DNA of 64,000 nucleotides. Origin: Herminiimonas sp. (GTDB lineage: Bacteria > Pseudomonadota > Gammaproteobacteria > Burkholderiales > Burkholderiaceae). The notes below the pieces were generated by a model, which did not search any database, was not told the DNA's origin, and was given only the letters and a program-made list of their open reading frames with translations. How positions within the stretch are numbered: position 1 is the first letter of the stretch; each line of letters begins with the position of its first letter. Positions 45,771 to 55,369 of the stretch are shown piece by piece. The stretch is from the NCBI RefSeq assembly GCF_030655415.1, contig NZ_JAURVN010000018.1:1-64000 (forward strand), in the 5' to 3' direction. A program made the position numbers and the translations under genes.

Positions 45771-46187
45771 TTATTTATTGGGTGCGATAGGCGCTGGCAA
45801 TGGCCGCGGCTTGCGATCATCGCTGGTTGCAACGTAAGTCAAGGTCGCTTCGGTGACTTTCACGATTTCCACTTCGAGACGATTACGCTCTGCGTAGCAT
45901 TCCACATTCACAGTGATCGATGTATTGCCGACCTTTACGATGTCTGCGTATATGGAAAGCAGATCTCCGACGAATACCGGATGCTTGAATAAAAACGAAT
46001 TCACTGCGATCGTAACGACGCGGCCATTCGCGCGTCGTGTTGCGCAGACCGCGCCAGCCAAATCGACCTGCGCCATGATCCAGCCGCCGAATACATCGCC
46101 GTGCATATTGGCGTCGTGCGGCATAGGCACAACGCGCATTTGTGGAATTTTCCCTGCAGGCAGGTTGGTGTGGTGTTCGCTAGCCAT
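45771..46187 (-). CDS. Acyl-CoA thioesterase (YciA-like hot-dog fold)
   Basis: 138 residues of one hot-dog domain. The YciA-type active-site helix is PHDANMHGDVFGGWIMAQVD, with the general base Asp, followed by VAVNSFLFKHPVFVGD-like strands (here AVNSFLFKHPVFVGDLLS). It hydrolyses acyl-CoA esters in the cytoplasm. It is convergent with fadD. GGGAGACAA stands upstream of the ATG. Confidence 0.9.
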   Translation of the reverse strand: MASEHHTNLPAGKIPQMRVVPMPHDANMHGDVFGGWIMAQVDLAGAVCATRRANGRVVTIAVNSFLFKHPVFVGDLLSIYADIVKVGNTSITVNVECYAERNRLEVEIVKVTEATLTYVATSDDRKPRPLPAPIAPNK

Positions 46188-46369
46188 GTTGTCTCCCGTT
46201 GCGATGATTTTGGGTGCTGATGCTTACTCTGTGCTTACGTAGGGTTTTTAAGGTCGCTGGCGGGCTTTGCTATGTGCTTTGCTTATATCTGTTGCTTATA
46301 AGCGGCGAATAGGGCTTGCCGCTACAATCCTGACTCTGAAGCATAAACCAACTAACCAAGCCCCATTTC

Positions 46370-48235
46370 ATGCGCCGTTCTTCGCCATCCTCCGAGCCAG
46401 CTCCACCTGCTACCAATCGTAACGATTGGGCCACGCTCAAGACCTTGATTCCGTATTTGTGGACGTACAAATGGCGAGTCGCATTGGCGCTATTGTTTTT
46501 GATCGCGGCGAAATTCGCCAACGTTGGTGTGCCCTTGGTATTGAAGCGACTGATCGATAGTTTGACGATCAATCCGACCAATCCGCATGCCTTGCTGATT
46601 TTGCCTATTGGTGTGTTGGTCGCTTATGGTGCTTTGCGTCTATCGACTACGCTTTTCACAGAGTTGCGTGAATATACTTTCGCCAGAGTCACACAACGTG
46701 CGGTGCGCACGGTTGCATTGCAGGTGTTCAGACATTTGCATTCGCTGTCCTTGTGTTTTCATTTGAATCGCCAAACTGGCGGCATGACGCGCGATATCGA
46801 ACGCGGCACGCGCGGTATTTCTTCGCTGGTGTCGTACACGTTGTTCAGTATTCTGCCGACGCTGGTTGAGATCGTATTGGTGTTGGGTTACCTGATCCTG
46901 CATTACGACATGTGGTTTTCGATCATCACAGGCGTTGCGCTGCTCAGCTACATCGCTTTCACAGTGATCGTGACGGAATGGCGCACGCATTTCCGCCGCA
47001 CGATGAATGATCTTGATTCCAAGGCGAATACCAAAGCCATCGATTCATTGATCAATTACGAAACGGTTAAATACTTTGGCAACGAAGACTACGAAGCCAA
47101 GCGTTACGACGAAGGCTTAAAACATTACGAAACTGCTGCCGTTAAATCTCAAACGTCCTTATCGGTATTGAATACCGGCCAGTCCAGCATTATTGCAGTC
47201 GCTGTGACCTTGATTTTATGGCGTGCCACTGAAGGCGTGATCGATGGTTCGATGACGCTGGGCGATTTGGTATTGGTCAACGCATTCATGATTCAGCTGT
47301 ATATTCCACTGAATTTTCTTGGCGTGATTTATCGCGAAATCAAACAAAGCCTGGCGGATATGGAGCGGCTGTTTGCGCTGCTGGATCAGCACAAGGAAAT
47401 TGCTGACAAGCCGAATACGAAAGCGTTGCTCGTGCAAGGTGCAGAAGTACGTTTCTCACATGTCGAGTTTAGTTATGAAGCCAAGCGGCAGATTTTGTTT
47501 GATGTTGATTTCACGATTGCTGCGGGGACGACTACTGCGGTAGTGGGCCATAGCGGCTCCGGTAAATCGACCTTGTCGCGTTTGCTATTCCGTTTCTATG
47601 ATGTGAATGATGGTGCGATTTTGATTGATGGTCAGGACGTGCGGGATGTGACGCAAGCTTCGCTGCGGCAGACGATAGGGATCGTGCCGCAAGATACGGT
47701 GCTGTTCAACGATACGATCGAATACAACATCGCCTACGGCAAGCCAGGCGCGAGCAAGGATGACATCATCGCAGCAGCGAAGTCTGCCTACATTCACGAC
47801 TTCATCGAATCGTTGCCGGATGGTTACGCAACGATGGTCGGCGAACGCGGGTTGAAATTATCCGGTGGTGAAAAACAAAGAGTGGCAATCGCGCGCACCT
47901 TGTTGAAGCATCCTGCGATTTTGATTTTTGATGAAGCGACCTCGGCTCTTGATTCAAAAGCTGAGCAGGCGATACAGGCTCAGCTGAAAGAAATCGCCAA
48001 GGATAGAACCACGCTGGTAATTGCGCATCGCTTGTCGACCATTGTTGATGCGGCGCAGATTTTGGTACTGGATCACGGCCGCATCGTTGAACGCGGCACG
48101 CATGCGCAATTGCTGACGGCTGATGGCGCCTATGCGCAGATGTGGTTGCGCCAGCAGGCGCGTCAGGACGTGCCGATTTCTTCTCCGCTAGACCGTGATG
48201 ATATTGATGGCGCGGTAGCGCCCAATACGTGGTGA
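46370..48235 (+). CDS. Atm1/ABCB7-type ABC exporter
   Basis: 621 residues: a six-helix exporter domain and an ATPase with GHSGSGKS, LSGGEKQR and ILIFDEATSALDS. The stretch YETVKYFGNEDYEAKRYDEG is the hallmark of the Atm1/ABCB7/HMT1 group, which exports glutathione-linked sulfur or metal compounds; bacterial NaAtm1 is known to move oxidised glutathione and metal-glutathione conjugates. It works as a homodimer with an intact catalytic Glu. It stands alone, with no clear operon partner. Confidence 0.9.
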   Translation: MRRSSPSSEPAPPATNRNDWATLKTLIPYLWTYKWRVALALLFLIAAKFANVGVPLVLKRLIDSLTINPTNPHALLILPIGVLVAYGALRLSTTLFTELREYTFARVTQRAVRTVALQVFRHLHSLSLCFHLNRQTGGMTRDIERGTRGISSLVSYTLFSILPTLVEIVLVLGYLILHYDMWFSIITGVALLSYIAFTVIVTEWRTHFRRTMNDLDSKANTKAIDSLINYETVKYFGNEDYEAKRYDEGLKHYETAAVKSQTSLSVLNTGQSSIIAVAVTLILWRATEGVIDGSMTLGDLVLVNAFMIQLYIPLNFLGVIYREIKQSLADMERLFALLDQHKEIADKPNTKALLVQGAEVRFSHVEFSYEAKRQILFDVDFTIAAGTTTAVVGHSGSGKSTLSRLLFRFYDVNDGAILIDGQDVRDVTQASLRQTIGIVPQDTVLFNDTIEYNIAYGKPGASKDDIIAAAKSAYIHDFIESLPDGYATMVGERGLKLSGGEKQRVAIARTLLKHPAILIFDEATSALDSKAEQAIQAQLKEIAKDRTTLVIAHRLSTIVDAAQILVLDHGRIVERGTHAQLLTADGAYAQMWLRQQARQDVPISSPLDRDDIDGAVAPNTW

Positions 48236-48330
48236 TTTGACGCGTATGCCTACGCTGCGGAACTCAAGCAGGAAAACTGTATCTATCTGCGGATAGCCGA
48301 ACCTTACACTCTTCTTTTTAGAAAGTCGTA

Positions 48331-48359
48331 TTGGCGCAATCGCGTGCCGATGTTATTCT
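48331..48359 (+). promoter_or_regulatory. Probable sigma-70 promoter of gltIJKL
   Basis: TTGGCG (48331-48336) and TATTCT (48354-48359) with 17 bases between, about 100 bases before the gltI start. Confidence 0.5.
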
Positions 48360-48468
48360 GCGAATGAATAAACGCATAACGCGATCTAATATGCAGTGAT
48401 GAATCATGCGCGGTGGCGAACAGTACGCCACTTGCTTCCCCAAGTTTGTCCATCCTTTCGGAGACAGC

Positions 48469-49386
48469 ATGAAACTACGCAGATGTTTTGCACTGACGAT
48501 GGGCGTGCTGGTGCTGACAAGTACTGTTTCTATCGTCCAGGCGCAGGAATTAACTGGCACTTTAAGGAAGATCAAGCAGACCGGCACGATCACCATCGGT
48601 CATCGCGAATCTTCCATTCCTTTTTCTTATCTTGATAACCGCGCCGAGCCTATCGGCTATGCGATGGATCTTTGCATGAAGATCGTCGATGCCGTCAAGC
48701 GTGACCTCAACATGCCCGACTTGAAGGTCCGCATGCAGCCGGTCACTTCAAGCAATCGCATTCCATTACTCAAGAATGGCACTATCGATCTGGAGTGCGG
48801 CTCCACGACCAATTCCGTCGCGCGGCAAAAGCAGGTGGCGTTTGGCCCAACTTACTTTCTGATCAATGTCACTGCCGCCGTCAAAAAAACCTCGAACATA
48901 GCTTCGATTGCCGAGCTGAATGGTAAAACTGTTTCGACTACATCCGGCACTACCTCTGTCCCTTTATTGCGCAGCTATCAAAAAGGTAAGGATCAGAGCG
49001 GCAAGGAAATAATCGTCAAGGAAATCTACGGCAAGGATCACGCAGAATCGTTTCTGCTGATGGCAGAAGATAGGGCGGTTGCCTTCGTGATGGATGACAT
49101 TTTGTTGGCGGGACAAATCGCAAATGCGAAGCGGCCCGGCAATTACAAAATATTGCCTGAATCATTGCGGCAGGAGCCATACAGCATGGTCTTGCGCAAG
49201 GATGATCCGCAGTTCAAGGCATTGGTAGATAAGTCGGTTGGTGACGTGATGCTTTCCGGCGAGATTAATCAAATTTATGCGAAGTGGTTTATGGCGCCGA
49301 TTCCACCGAGGAAATTGAATTTGAATTTCCCTGTGCCGGCGGCACTAGAAGAAGCATTCAAGCATCCGAATGACAAGGGCGTGTGA
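48469..49386 (+). CDS. gltI: Glutamate/aspartate ABC transporter substrate-binding protein
   Basis: 305 residues. The signal peptide ends near VSIVQAQE; the mature part is a type II periplasmic binding protein with IKQTGTITIGHRESSIPFSY, NGTIDLECGSTTNSVARQ and VSTTSGTTSVPLLR. This is the GltI subgroup that binds glutamate and aspartate. ATG 48469 is chosen with CGGAG five bases before it. Permeases and ATPase follow in the order gltJ, gltK, gltL. Confidence 0.92.
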   Translation: MKLRRCFALTMGVLVLTSTVSIVQAQELTGTLRKIKQTGTITIGHRESSIPFSYLDNRAEPIGYAMDLCMKIVDAVKRDLNMPDLKVRMQPVTSSNRIPLLKNGTIDLECGSTTNSVARQKQVAFGPTYFLINVTAAVKKTSNIASIAELNGKTVSTTSGTTSVPLLRSYQKGKDQSGKEIIVKEIYGKDHAESFLLMAEDRAVAFVMDDILLAGQIANAKRPGNYKILPESLRQEPYSMVLRKDDPQFKALVDKSVGDVMLSGEINQIYAKWFMAPIPPRKLNLNFPVPAALEEAFKHPNDKGV

Positions 49387-49478
49387 GCTGTGGCGGAACG
49401 CATCAATCATTTTGCAGACATTAGTTGTTGTTCTTATCGCGCACCACGTGAAGAACTTTCCTGGAAAAGGAATGCCGC

Positions 49479-50210
49479 ATGGACCTGAGTATATTTTTTG
49501 AGCCGATGGCGGCTGGCGATCCTACCTGGGGTGCCATGTTGTTATCGGGACTAGGCTGGACGCTGGCCGTCGCCGCCTTGTCGTGGATCGTGGCATTTGT
49601 GCTCGGATCGCTGATTGGTATTGCACGTACATCTGAAAAACGCTGGCTGGTTTTTCTGGGTGGTGCGTACGTCGAAGTGTTCCGCAACATTCCATTACTG
49701 GTGCAATTTTTCTTGTGGTATTTCGTCGTGCCGGGTGTGATCCCTGTGGTCAAGACGCTGGTGATTCAACTTGATCCGATTCAACAGCAATTCATCACGG
49801 CGGTGATTTGTCTAGGTTGTTTTACTGCCGCACGTATCGCTGAACAGGTTCGCTCCGGCATTCAAGCTTTGCCGCGCGGTCAGCGTAATGCCGGTTACGC
49901 ATTGGGTTTGACGCAGGTACAAACCTATCTATATGTGCTGCTTCCGGTTGCATATCGGATGATCATCCCACCACTGACTTCAGAGTTGATGAATCTGATC
50001 AAAAATACTGCTGTCGCGTATTCCATCGGTCTGGTCGAACTGTTCTTCCGCACGCGTGAAATGGGCGAGATGACTTTCCGTTATTTCGAGGCGTTTGCTG
50101 CGGCGACGCTGATGTATCTTGTGATTGCGCTGGCAGCAAACCGTGTGATGGCGCTGATCGAGCGCAGGCTTGCGATTCCAGGCCAAGCCTCGGGAGGTCG
50201 CCATGTCTGA
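49479..50210 (+). CDS. gltJ: Glutamate/aspartate ABC transporter permease
   Basis: 243 residues, about five membrane helices of the HisM/GlnP family. LSGLGWTLAVAALSWIVAF is the first helix, FRNIPLLVQFFLWYFV the conserved loop, and SGIQALPRGQRNAGYALGLT the ATPase-contact motif. It pairs with gltK, which starts eight bases before its stop. AAAGGAA precedes the ATG. Confidence 0.93.
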   Translation: MDLSIFFEPMAAGDPTWGAMLLSGLGWTLAVAALSWIVAFVLGSLIGIARTSEKRWLVFLGGAYVEVFRNIPLLVQFFLWYFVVPGVIPVVKTLVIQLDPIQQQFITAVICLGCFTAARIAEQVRSGIQALPRGQRNAGYALGLTQVQTYLYVLLPVAYRMIIPPLTSELMNLIKNTAVAYSIGLVELFFRTREMGEMTFRYFEAFAAATLMYLVIALAANRVMALIERRLAIPGQASGGRHV

Positions 50211-50889
50211 TTTCGACTTCGCAGTTATTTTCGATAGCTGGCCCTTGCTATTGCTCGGCTTGAAATACACCTTGCAGCTGACCGTTATTGCAACAATAGG
50301 CGGCGTGGTGTTGGGCACGTTGTTGGCGCTGGCTCGACTATCGAAGTACAAAACCTTGTCCATGCTGGCCGCTGCTTACGTCAATGTGATGCGCTCGGTA
50401 CCGCTCTTGCTGGTGATTTTTTGGTTCTACTTCTTGATGCCGATTGCCTTGCAATCCTTGATGGGATCGGAATGGCCCATCGCGATTGGAGCGGATCGTT
50501 CGGCTTACATCACGTTCATTTTGTTTGAGGCGGCGTATTTCTGCGAAATCATGCGTGCCGGTATTCAGAGTATTCCGCGAGGCCAAGTGAATGCCGGTTA
50601 TGCGCTGGGTTTGGATTATGGCCAATCGATGCGGCTGATTGTTTTACCGCAAGCCGTGCGCAATATGCTGCCTTTGTTACTTACTCAAACTATCATCTTG
50701 TTCCAGGATGTGTCCTTGGTGTCCTTGCTCAACGTCACGGATTTGGTCGGAGCATCTGTCAAGATTGCGCAACGCGATAGTCGCGTTGTTGAGATGTATA
50801 TCTTTGTCGCCGTTGTATATTTTGTGTTGAGCTTTGCGCTGTCGATGGCAGTGCGGCAAGTACAAAAACGCTACGCCATCATTCGCTAA
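50203..50889 (+). CDS. gltK: Glutamate/aspartate ABC transporter permease
   Basis: 228 residues, the second HisM/GlnP-type permease, with LGLKYTLQLTVIATIGGVV, MRSVPLLLVIFWFYFL and AGIQSIPRGQVNAGYALGL. ATG 50203 has GGGAGGT directly upstream and overlaps the end of gltJ by eight bases, so translation is coupled. The open frame to 50170 is only the shadow of gltJ. Confidence 0.93.
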   Translation: MSDFDFAVIFDSWPLLLLGLKYTLQLTVIATIGGVVLGTLLALARLSKYKTLSMLAAAYVNVMRSVPLLLVIFWFYFLMPIALQSLMGSEWPIAIGADRSAYITFILFEAAYFCEIMRAGIQSIPRGQVNAGYALGLDYGQSMRLIVLPQAVRNMLPLLLTQTIILFQDVSLVSLLNVTDLVGASVKIAQRDSRVVEMYIFVAVVYFVLSFALSMAVRQVQKRYAIIR

Positions 50890-50902
50890 AGGAAAAAAGA
50901 CC

Positions 50903-51628
50903 ATGATAGAAATGGAAAACGTAAGCAAGTGGTACGGCGATTTTCAGGTGCTGACGGAATGCTCGACGCAAGTCGCCAAAGGCGATGTCGTCGTCGTATG
51001 CGGACCATCCGGTTCGGGTAAATCAACACTGATCAAAACAGTTAACGGATTGGAGCCATTTCAAAAAGGGCGTATTACTGTGGATGGTATTGGTGTGGGT
51101 GAAGCTGGAACGAATATGTCCAAGCTGCGTTCGCGCATAGGCATGGTGTTCCAGAACTTTGAATTGTTTCCTCATTTGTCTATACGCGAGAATCTGACTC
51201 TGGGACAAATCAAGGTACTGGGCCGAAGCAAGGATGAAGCGATTGAGCGCGGTTTGAAATATCTGGATCGCGTCGGTTTGATCGCGCAAAAAGACAAATT
51301 TCCAGGGCAGTTATCTGGTGGGCAGCAGCAACGTGTGGCGATTGCCCGCGCCTTGTCTATGGACCCGATTGCGATGTTATTCGACGAGCCGACTTCAGCA
51401 CTAGATCCTGAAATGATCAATGAAGTGCTGGACGTCATGGTCGGGCTGGCACAAGACGGCATGACGATGATGGTGGTTACGCATGAAATGGGCTTCGCGA
51501 AAAAAGTAGCGAATCGCGTGATCTTCATGGACAAAGGTTCGATCGTTGAAGATTGCACCAAAGATGAATTCTTTGGTACGCCACGCTCGGATCGGGCGCG
51601 TGACTTCTTGGCGAAGATTATTCACTGA
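50903..51628 (+). CDS. gltL: Glutamate/aspartate ABC transporter ATPase
   Basis: 241 residues, a polar amino acid ATPase with Walker A GPSGSGKS, Q-loop MVFQNFELFPH, signature LSGGQQQR and Walker B AMLFDEPTSALDPE. AAAGGA precedes ATG 50903, 13 bases after gltK. It closes the gltIJKL operon and drives glutamate/aspartate import. Confidence 0.94.
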   Translation: MIEMENVSKWYGDFQVLTECSTQVAKGDVVVVCGPSGSGKSTLIKTVNGLEPFQKGRITVDGIGVGEAGTNMSKLRSRIGMVFQNFELFPHLSIRENLTLGQIKVLGRSKDEAIERGLKYLDRVGLIAQKDKFPGQLSGGQQQRVAIARALSMDPIAMLFDEPTSALDPEMINEVLDVMVGLAQDGMTMMVVTHEMGFAKKVANRVIFMDKGSIVEDCTKDEFFGTPRSDRARDFLAKIIH

Positions 51629-51658
51629 GTCAAAGTGATGTAATTTTATCTATGCACG

Positions 51659-51700
51659 GCCGCACTTTCACATATTGATTACAAACGGCAGTGCGGCTTT
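51659..51700 (+). terminator. Weak terminator after gltL
   Basis: GCCGCACT (51659-51666) pairs with AGTGCGGC (51690-51697) over a long loop and is followed by only TTT. Confidence 0.45.
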
Positions 51701-51800
51701 AGGCGAGTGACAAAGTAATTTATGCGGGAATGACAGCGCAGCCCGCTGCAGTATCGCAAGGCGAACAGGTAAAATAGCGGCAATCCAAGAAAGAACCGCT

Positions 51801-52853
51801 ATGACTACAACATCTGCTCAGCCTTCCAGCATCACCATTACACGTCCTGACGATTGGCATCTGCATCTGCGCGATGGCGCGACGATGGCTTCAGTGCTGC
51901 CCGATACAGCACGCCAGTTTGCACGCGCGATTGTGATGCCTAATCTTAAGCCGCCAGTGACGACTACCGAGCAAGCGCTTGCCTATCGTGACCGTATTCT
52001 GGCTGCCTTGCCGGCGGGCATGCAGTTCGAGCCATTGATGGTTTTGTACCTGACCAACAATACGCCACCGGAAGAAATTCAGCGCGCTAAAGATAGTGGC
52101 GTTGTGCACGCAGTTAAACTTTATCCAGCTGGCGCGACGACCAATTCAGACGCAGGTGTCAGCGATTTATCGAAATGCTACAAGACGCTGGAAATGATGC
52201 AAAAGGTCCGCATGCCATTCCTAGTGCATGGCGAAGTTACCGATCCTGAGATTGATATCTTCGATCGTGAAGCAGTGTTTATCGATCGCGTGATGACGCC
52301 TTTGCGCCGCGACATGCCAGAGTTGAAAGTCGTGTTCGAACACATCACGACAAAAGACGCGGCGCAGTATGTTGCGGAAGCAGATGGCCACGTAGGCGCG
52401 ACGATTACCGCTCATCACTTGCTGTACAACCGCAATGAAATCTTCAAAGGCGGCATCCGTCCGCATTACTACTGTCTGCCAGTATTGAAGCGCGAAATCC
52501 ATCGCCAGGCCTTGGTGGTGGCGGCGATTTCGGGCAGCAATAAATTCTTCCTCGGCACAGACTCTGCGCCACACCCTAAAGGTTTGAAAGAACACGCATG
52601 TGGTTGTGCCGGTTGCTATACCGCTTTGCATGCAATGGAGCTGTACACCCAGGCTTTCGATCAGCTCAATGCTCTGGACAAGCTGGAACAGTTTGCCAGC
52701 TTCAATGGACCGGATTTCTACAGTCTGCCGCGCAATACCGGCACGATCACGCTGAAACGTGAAGAATGGCAATTGCCGGCGGAACTCCCGCTTGGGAATA
52801 CGACTGTCGTTCCCTTGAATGGCGGCGAAACGATAGGCTGGAAGTTCGTTTAA
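51801..52853 (+). CDS. pyrC: Dihydroorotase
   Basis: 350 residues, the homodimeric class I-short PyrC type. Metal ligands are H20 and H22 (DWHLHLRDG), carbamylated K106 ([14 protein letters not shown]), H143 (LVHGEVTD) and H181 (FEHITT), with catalytic D254 (GTDSAPH). It closes carbamoyl-aspartate to dihydroorotate in pyrimidine synthesis. A TAAAAT at 51770-51775 could be the -10 element. A DUF3025 gene follows, a common arrangement in Burkholderiales. Confidence 0.96.
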   Translation: MTTTSAQPSSITITRPDDWHLHLRDGATMASVLPDTARQFARAIVMPNLKPPVTTTEQALAYRDRILAALPAGMQFEPLMVLYLTNNTPPEEIQRAKDSGVVHAVKLYPAGATTNSDAGVSDLSKCYKTLEMMQKVRMPFLVHGEVTDPEIDIFDREAVFIDRVMTPLRRDMPELKVVFEHITTKDAAQYVAEADGHVGATITAHHLLYNRNEIFKGGIRPHYYCLPVLKREIHRQALVVAAISGSNKFFLGTDSAPHPKGLKEHACGCAGCYTALHAMELYTQAFDQLNALDKLEQFASFNGPDFYSLPRNTGTITLKREEWQLPAELPLGNTTVVPLNGGETIGWKFV

Positions 52854-52911
52854 GCGTGATGGGCAGCTGCAGGCTTGCTCGGCGAATGAAAATTACCGAT
52901 ATGAGTGAGCT

Positions 52912-53721
52912 GTGAGTACTTCGTTTCTGGACTGTATAGATTGGTCCCGGCCGTGGCTTAAGCATGTGCGAAATATTGGCGAGCGCATCGCCAGCGCCCC
53001 TGATTGGCGGTTGGAGTTGAATCTTTGTGCCGCTGCAATGGCTTTGCACAATCATCGCAAGCTTTCTATTCGATTTGTCTTGCAGGCAGATTTGCCTGCC
53101 GATACCGCTTACGAAACCTTCATCAGTAATACTGGTTGCGTTCCTACTCGCGACAATCTGCATGATTTCTTCAATGCACTGGTTTGGCTGACTTTCCCTC
53201 GAATCAAAGTACAACTCAATTTGCTACAAGCCATGGAGATTGAGCGCGTGATCACCCAAAGTACCACTGCGCCGCGCGGCAAGCTACGCGATGCAGCGAC
53301 GATCTTCGATGAAAATGCAATCTTGCTAGTCACATCCAATCGTGAGTTGGTGACAGCCTTGCGTGCGCATGAGTGGGAAGATGCTTTCATTGCGCGTCGA
53401 AATGATTTTTCCCAGGATTGTGGGGTTTTTCTATTCGGCCATGCGTTGATGGAAAAACTGGTGGCGCCCTATAAAGCTATTACTGGGCATGCGTGGATCG
53501 TATCGCTTAATATGAATCTGGATCTCGAAGCTCTTACACTTCTCGATCAGCTCAGTGGGATCGATGCTCACGTAGCGCTGCAGTTGGCGAATGGTTTGAG
53601 TACAGCTGATTTTTCACCGTTGCCAGTTCTTGGCGTGCCGACATGGTGGGAAGGGCAGGATGATGCCTTTTATCAGGATGTTTCTGTGTTTCGACCGAAA
53701 CGAAAATATGACGCGCGCTAG
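52912..53721 (+). CDS. DUF3025 family protein
   Basis: 269 residues. It matches the DUF3025 pattern: an opening FLDCIDWSRPWLKHVRNIG, a central HDFFNALVWLTFPRIKVQLN and RRNDFSQDCGVFLFGHALME, and LPVLGVPTWWEGQDDAFYQD near the end. The function is unknown. No signal peptide or membrane helix is visible, so it is probably cytoplasmic. The start is a GTG at 52912 with a poor ribosome site, 58 bases after pyrC. Confidence 0.82.
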   Translation: MSTSFLDCIDWSRPWLKHVRNIGERIASAPDWRLELNLCAAAMALHNHRKLSIRFVLQADLPADTAYETFISNTGCVPTRDNLHDFFNALVWLTFPRIKVQLNLLQAMEIERVITQSTTAPRGKLRDAATIFDENAILLVTSNRELVTALRAHEWEDAFIARRNDFSQDCGVFLFGHALMEKLVAPYKAITGHAWIVSLNMNLDLEALTLLDQLSGIDAHVALQLANGLSTADFSPLPVLGVPTWWEGQDDAFYQDVSVFRPKRKYDAR

Positions 53722-53836
53722 CTTTGTTATTGCACAAATAGAAATCGGCTAACTTGCGATCTATTGATTTGTGAGCAGTCCTTTCCTAGAAATCAGTTAT
53801 TGATGTGAATTCAATGCCCTGGAAAATCAAGGAAAT

Positions 53837-53865
53837 AAAAAAGGCACCCCGAAGGTGCCTTTTTT
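53837..53865. terminator. Bidirectional terminator
   Basis: AAAAAAGGCACC (53837-53848) pairs with GGTGCCTTTTTT (53854-53865) over a 5-base loop. The runs of A and T make it work in both directions, for the DUF3025 gene and the convergent porin gene. Confidence 0.88.
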
Positions 53866-53903
53866 ATTGCATTTCAAACCAAGCAGGCTAGGCCTGCCGG
53901 GAA

Positions 53904-54998
53904 TTAGAACTTGTGACGGATACCGACGTTGATTGCCGAAGCACTTTCACCAACTGGAGCAGTTGCGTCCAAGCCGATACGCGAACCATTGTCGTTCGAT
54001 GTATGTGAATAACCTGTGTACAGGTTAGTACGTTTCGACAGATCGTAGGTGTACATGATTGCAGCTTTTTGTGCATCAGCGTTGTTTGTTGTACGGTTGT
54101 CGTTGACAGCGTACGAAGCAAACAAGTTACCAGCTGCGCCCAGTGGCAAGCTTACGCCAACCAAGTAGTTACGATATTTTGTTTCAGCTGCTGGGCCAAA
54201 TGTTTCCAGTTTGGTGTCAGCATATGCGCCATGCAATTTCACTACGCCGAAATTGTAAGTTGCACCAACAAAAGCCAATTTGTTTTCAATAGTTTGAACT
54301 GCTGGGTTGGCAACAGTCGAACGATCTTGGTTATGGTAAGCGAACTGAACATTCAATGGGCCGTTTGCATAGCCAGCACCAATGCCGTAGTTGCTGTTTG
54401 CGCCGGTATCGCCTGGTGTTTCACCGAAGCCATAAGCAGCAGCAACTTTGAAGCCGCCGAACGATGGTGTCGAATACTTAACCGAGTTTGAAATACGGCC
54501 AAAGTCGCTAGTCAAAGCGCCGTTGAAGAAAATCGTGCTGATAGGAGCGATTGTGCCGCCGTCGCCGAACGGATCAACTACGTCGTATGCATCTTTGATG
54601 ACTGAAGTTTGACGACCCAGATTAACAGTACCAAATGCATTGCTTTGCAGACCAACAGTAGCGATACGGTTGAAACCGCCAGCACTTTGATTTGCACCAG
54701 CGTTTGGACCTGTGCCAGCTGCGCCTGCGCCAAATGCCGCGCCAGTATCAGCTTGGATGGTTGCTTCCAATTGGAACAATGCATTCAAACCGCCGCCCAA
54801 ATCTTCAGTACCTTTGAAGCCGATACGGCTAGCCGATTGGCCACCCGATTTGATACCGTTTGTACGGCCAGCAGCTGCGCCGTTGTCTGTGCTGTCAAAT
54901 CCCAGATCAACGATACCGTAGACGGTAACCGACGATTGTGCCGATGCTGCACCAGCGAATGCGCCCAAAACGGCAAGAGCCAAAAGCGATTTTTTCAT
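53904..54998 (-). CDS. Outer-membrane porin (Gram-negative general porin family)
   Basis: 364 residues. Signal peptide MKKSLLALAVLGAFAGAASA, then a 16-strand barrel beginning SSVTVYGIVDLGF and ending INVGIRHKF with the C-terminal Phe needed for barrel insertion. ASRIGFKGTEDLGGGLNALF is the usual betaproteobacterial porin block. It forms a trimeric diffusion pore. Codon choice is strongly restricted, suggesting high expression. GAGGAAAC precedes the ATG. A hairpin lies in its leader. Confidence 0.94.
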   Translation of the reverse strand: MKKSLLALAVLGAFAGAASAQSSVTVYGIVDLGFDSTDNGAAAGRTNGIKSGGQSASRIGFKGTEDLGGGLNALFQLEATIQADTGAAFGAGAAGTGPNAGANQSAGGFNRIATVGLQSNAFGTVNLGRQTSVIKDAYDVVDPFGDGGTIAPISTIFFNGALTSDFGRISNSVKYSTPSFGGFKVAAAYGFGETPGDTGANSNYGIGAGYANGPLNVQFAYHNQDRSTVANPAVQTIENKLAFVGATYNFGVVKLHGAYADTKLETFGPAAETKYRNYLVGVSLPLGAAGNLFASYAVNDNRTTNNADAQKAAIMYTYDLSKRTNLYTGYSHTSNDNGSRIGLDATAPVGESASAINVGIRHKF

Positions 54999-55369
54999 TT
55001 AGATGTTTCCTCAAATGTTGTTTAGAAATACACACTTATTTATATAAGTGCATACATATTCTGCGAAGCTGCCTGTCTTGCCTAACCTCTTTGCGAGACG
55101 ACAGATCGATTGAAACAAAATACGCCCGGGCTGACAACCAAAATATCAAAAGGGCATGGATGAATTGGTGTGAGTGACGTTTTTTTGCAACAGCATAGTG
55201 CGTTCGCATTCCAAAATGAGGCGCGCTTGTGTTGTCTTGATGCAAAAAGGCAAACAACTTGAATATCTTTTTGAATATCGAGAAGACTTCGCCTTGCGTC
55301 GGCTCGGTTATGGGCGATTTTAGAAGTGCATGTAGTTCTGCCAACTAATGTGCTCTTGTGCTTTCAACA
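54999..55369. other. Region between two porin genes, with porin leader
   Basis: About 370 bases holding the promoter and leader of the highly expressed porin (minus strand) and the 3' end region of the second porin. An inverted repeat CACTTAT (55033-55039) / ATAAGTG (55044-55050) lies 35-52 bases upstream of the porin start codon. A small frame on the minus strand (55036-55344) looks like chance. Confidence 0.5.
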
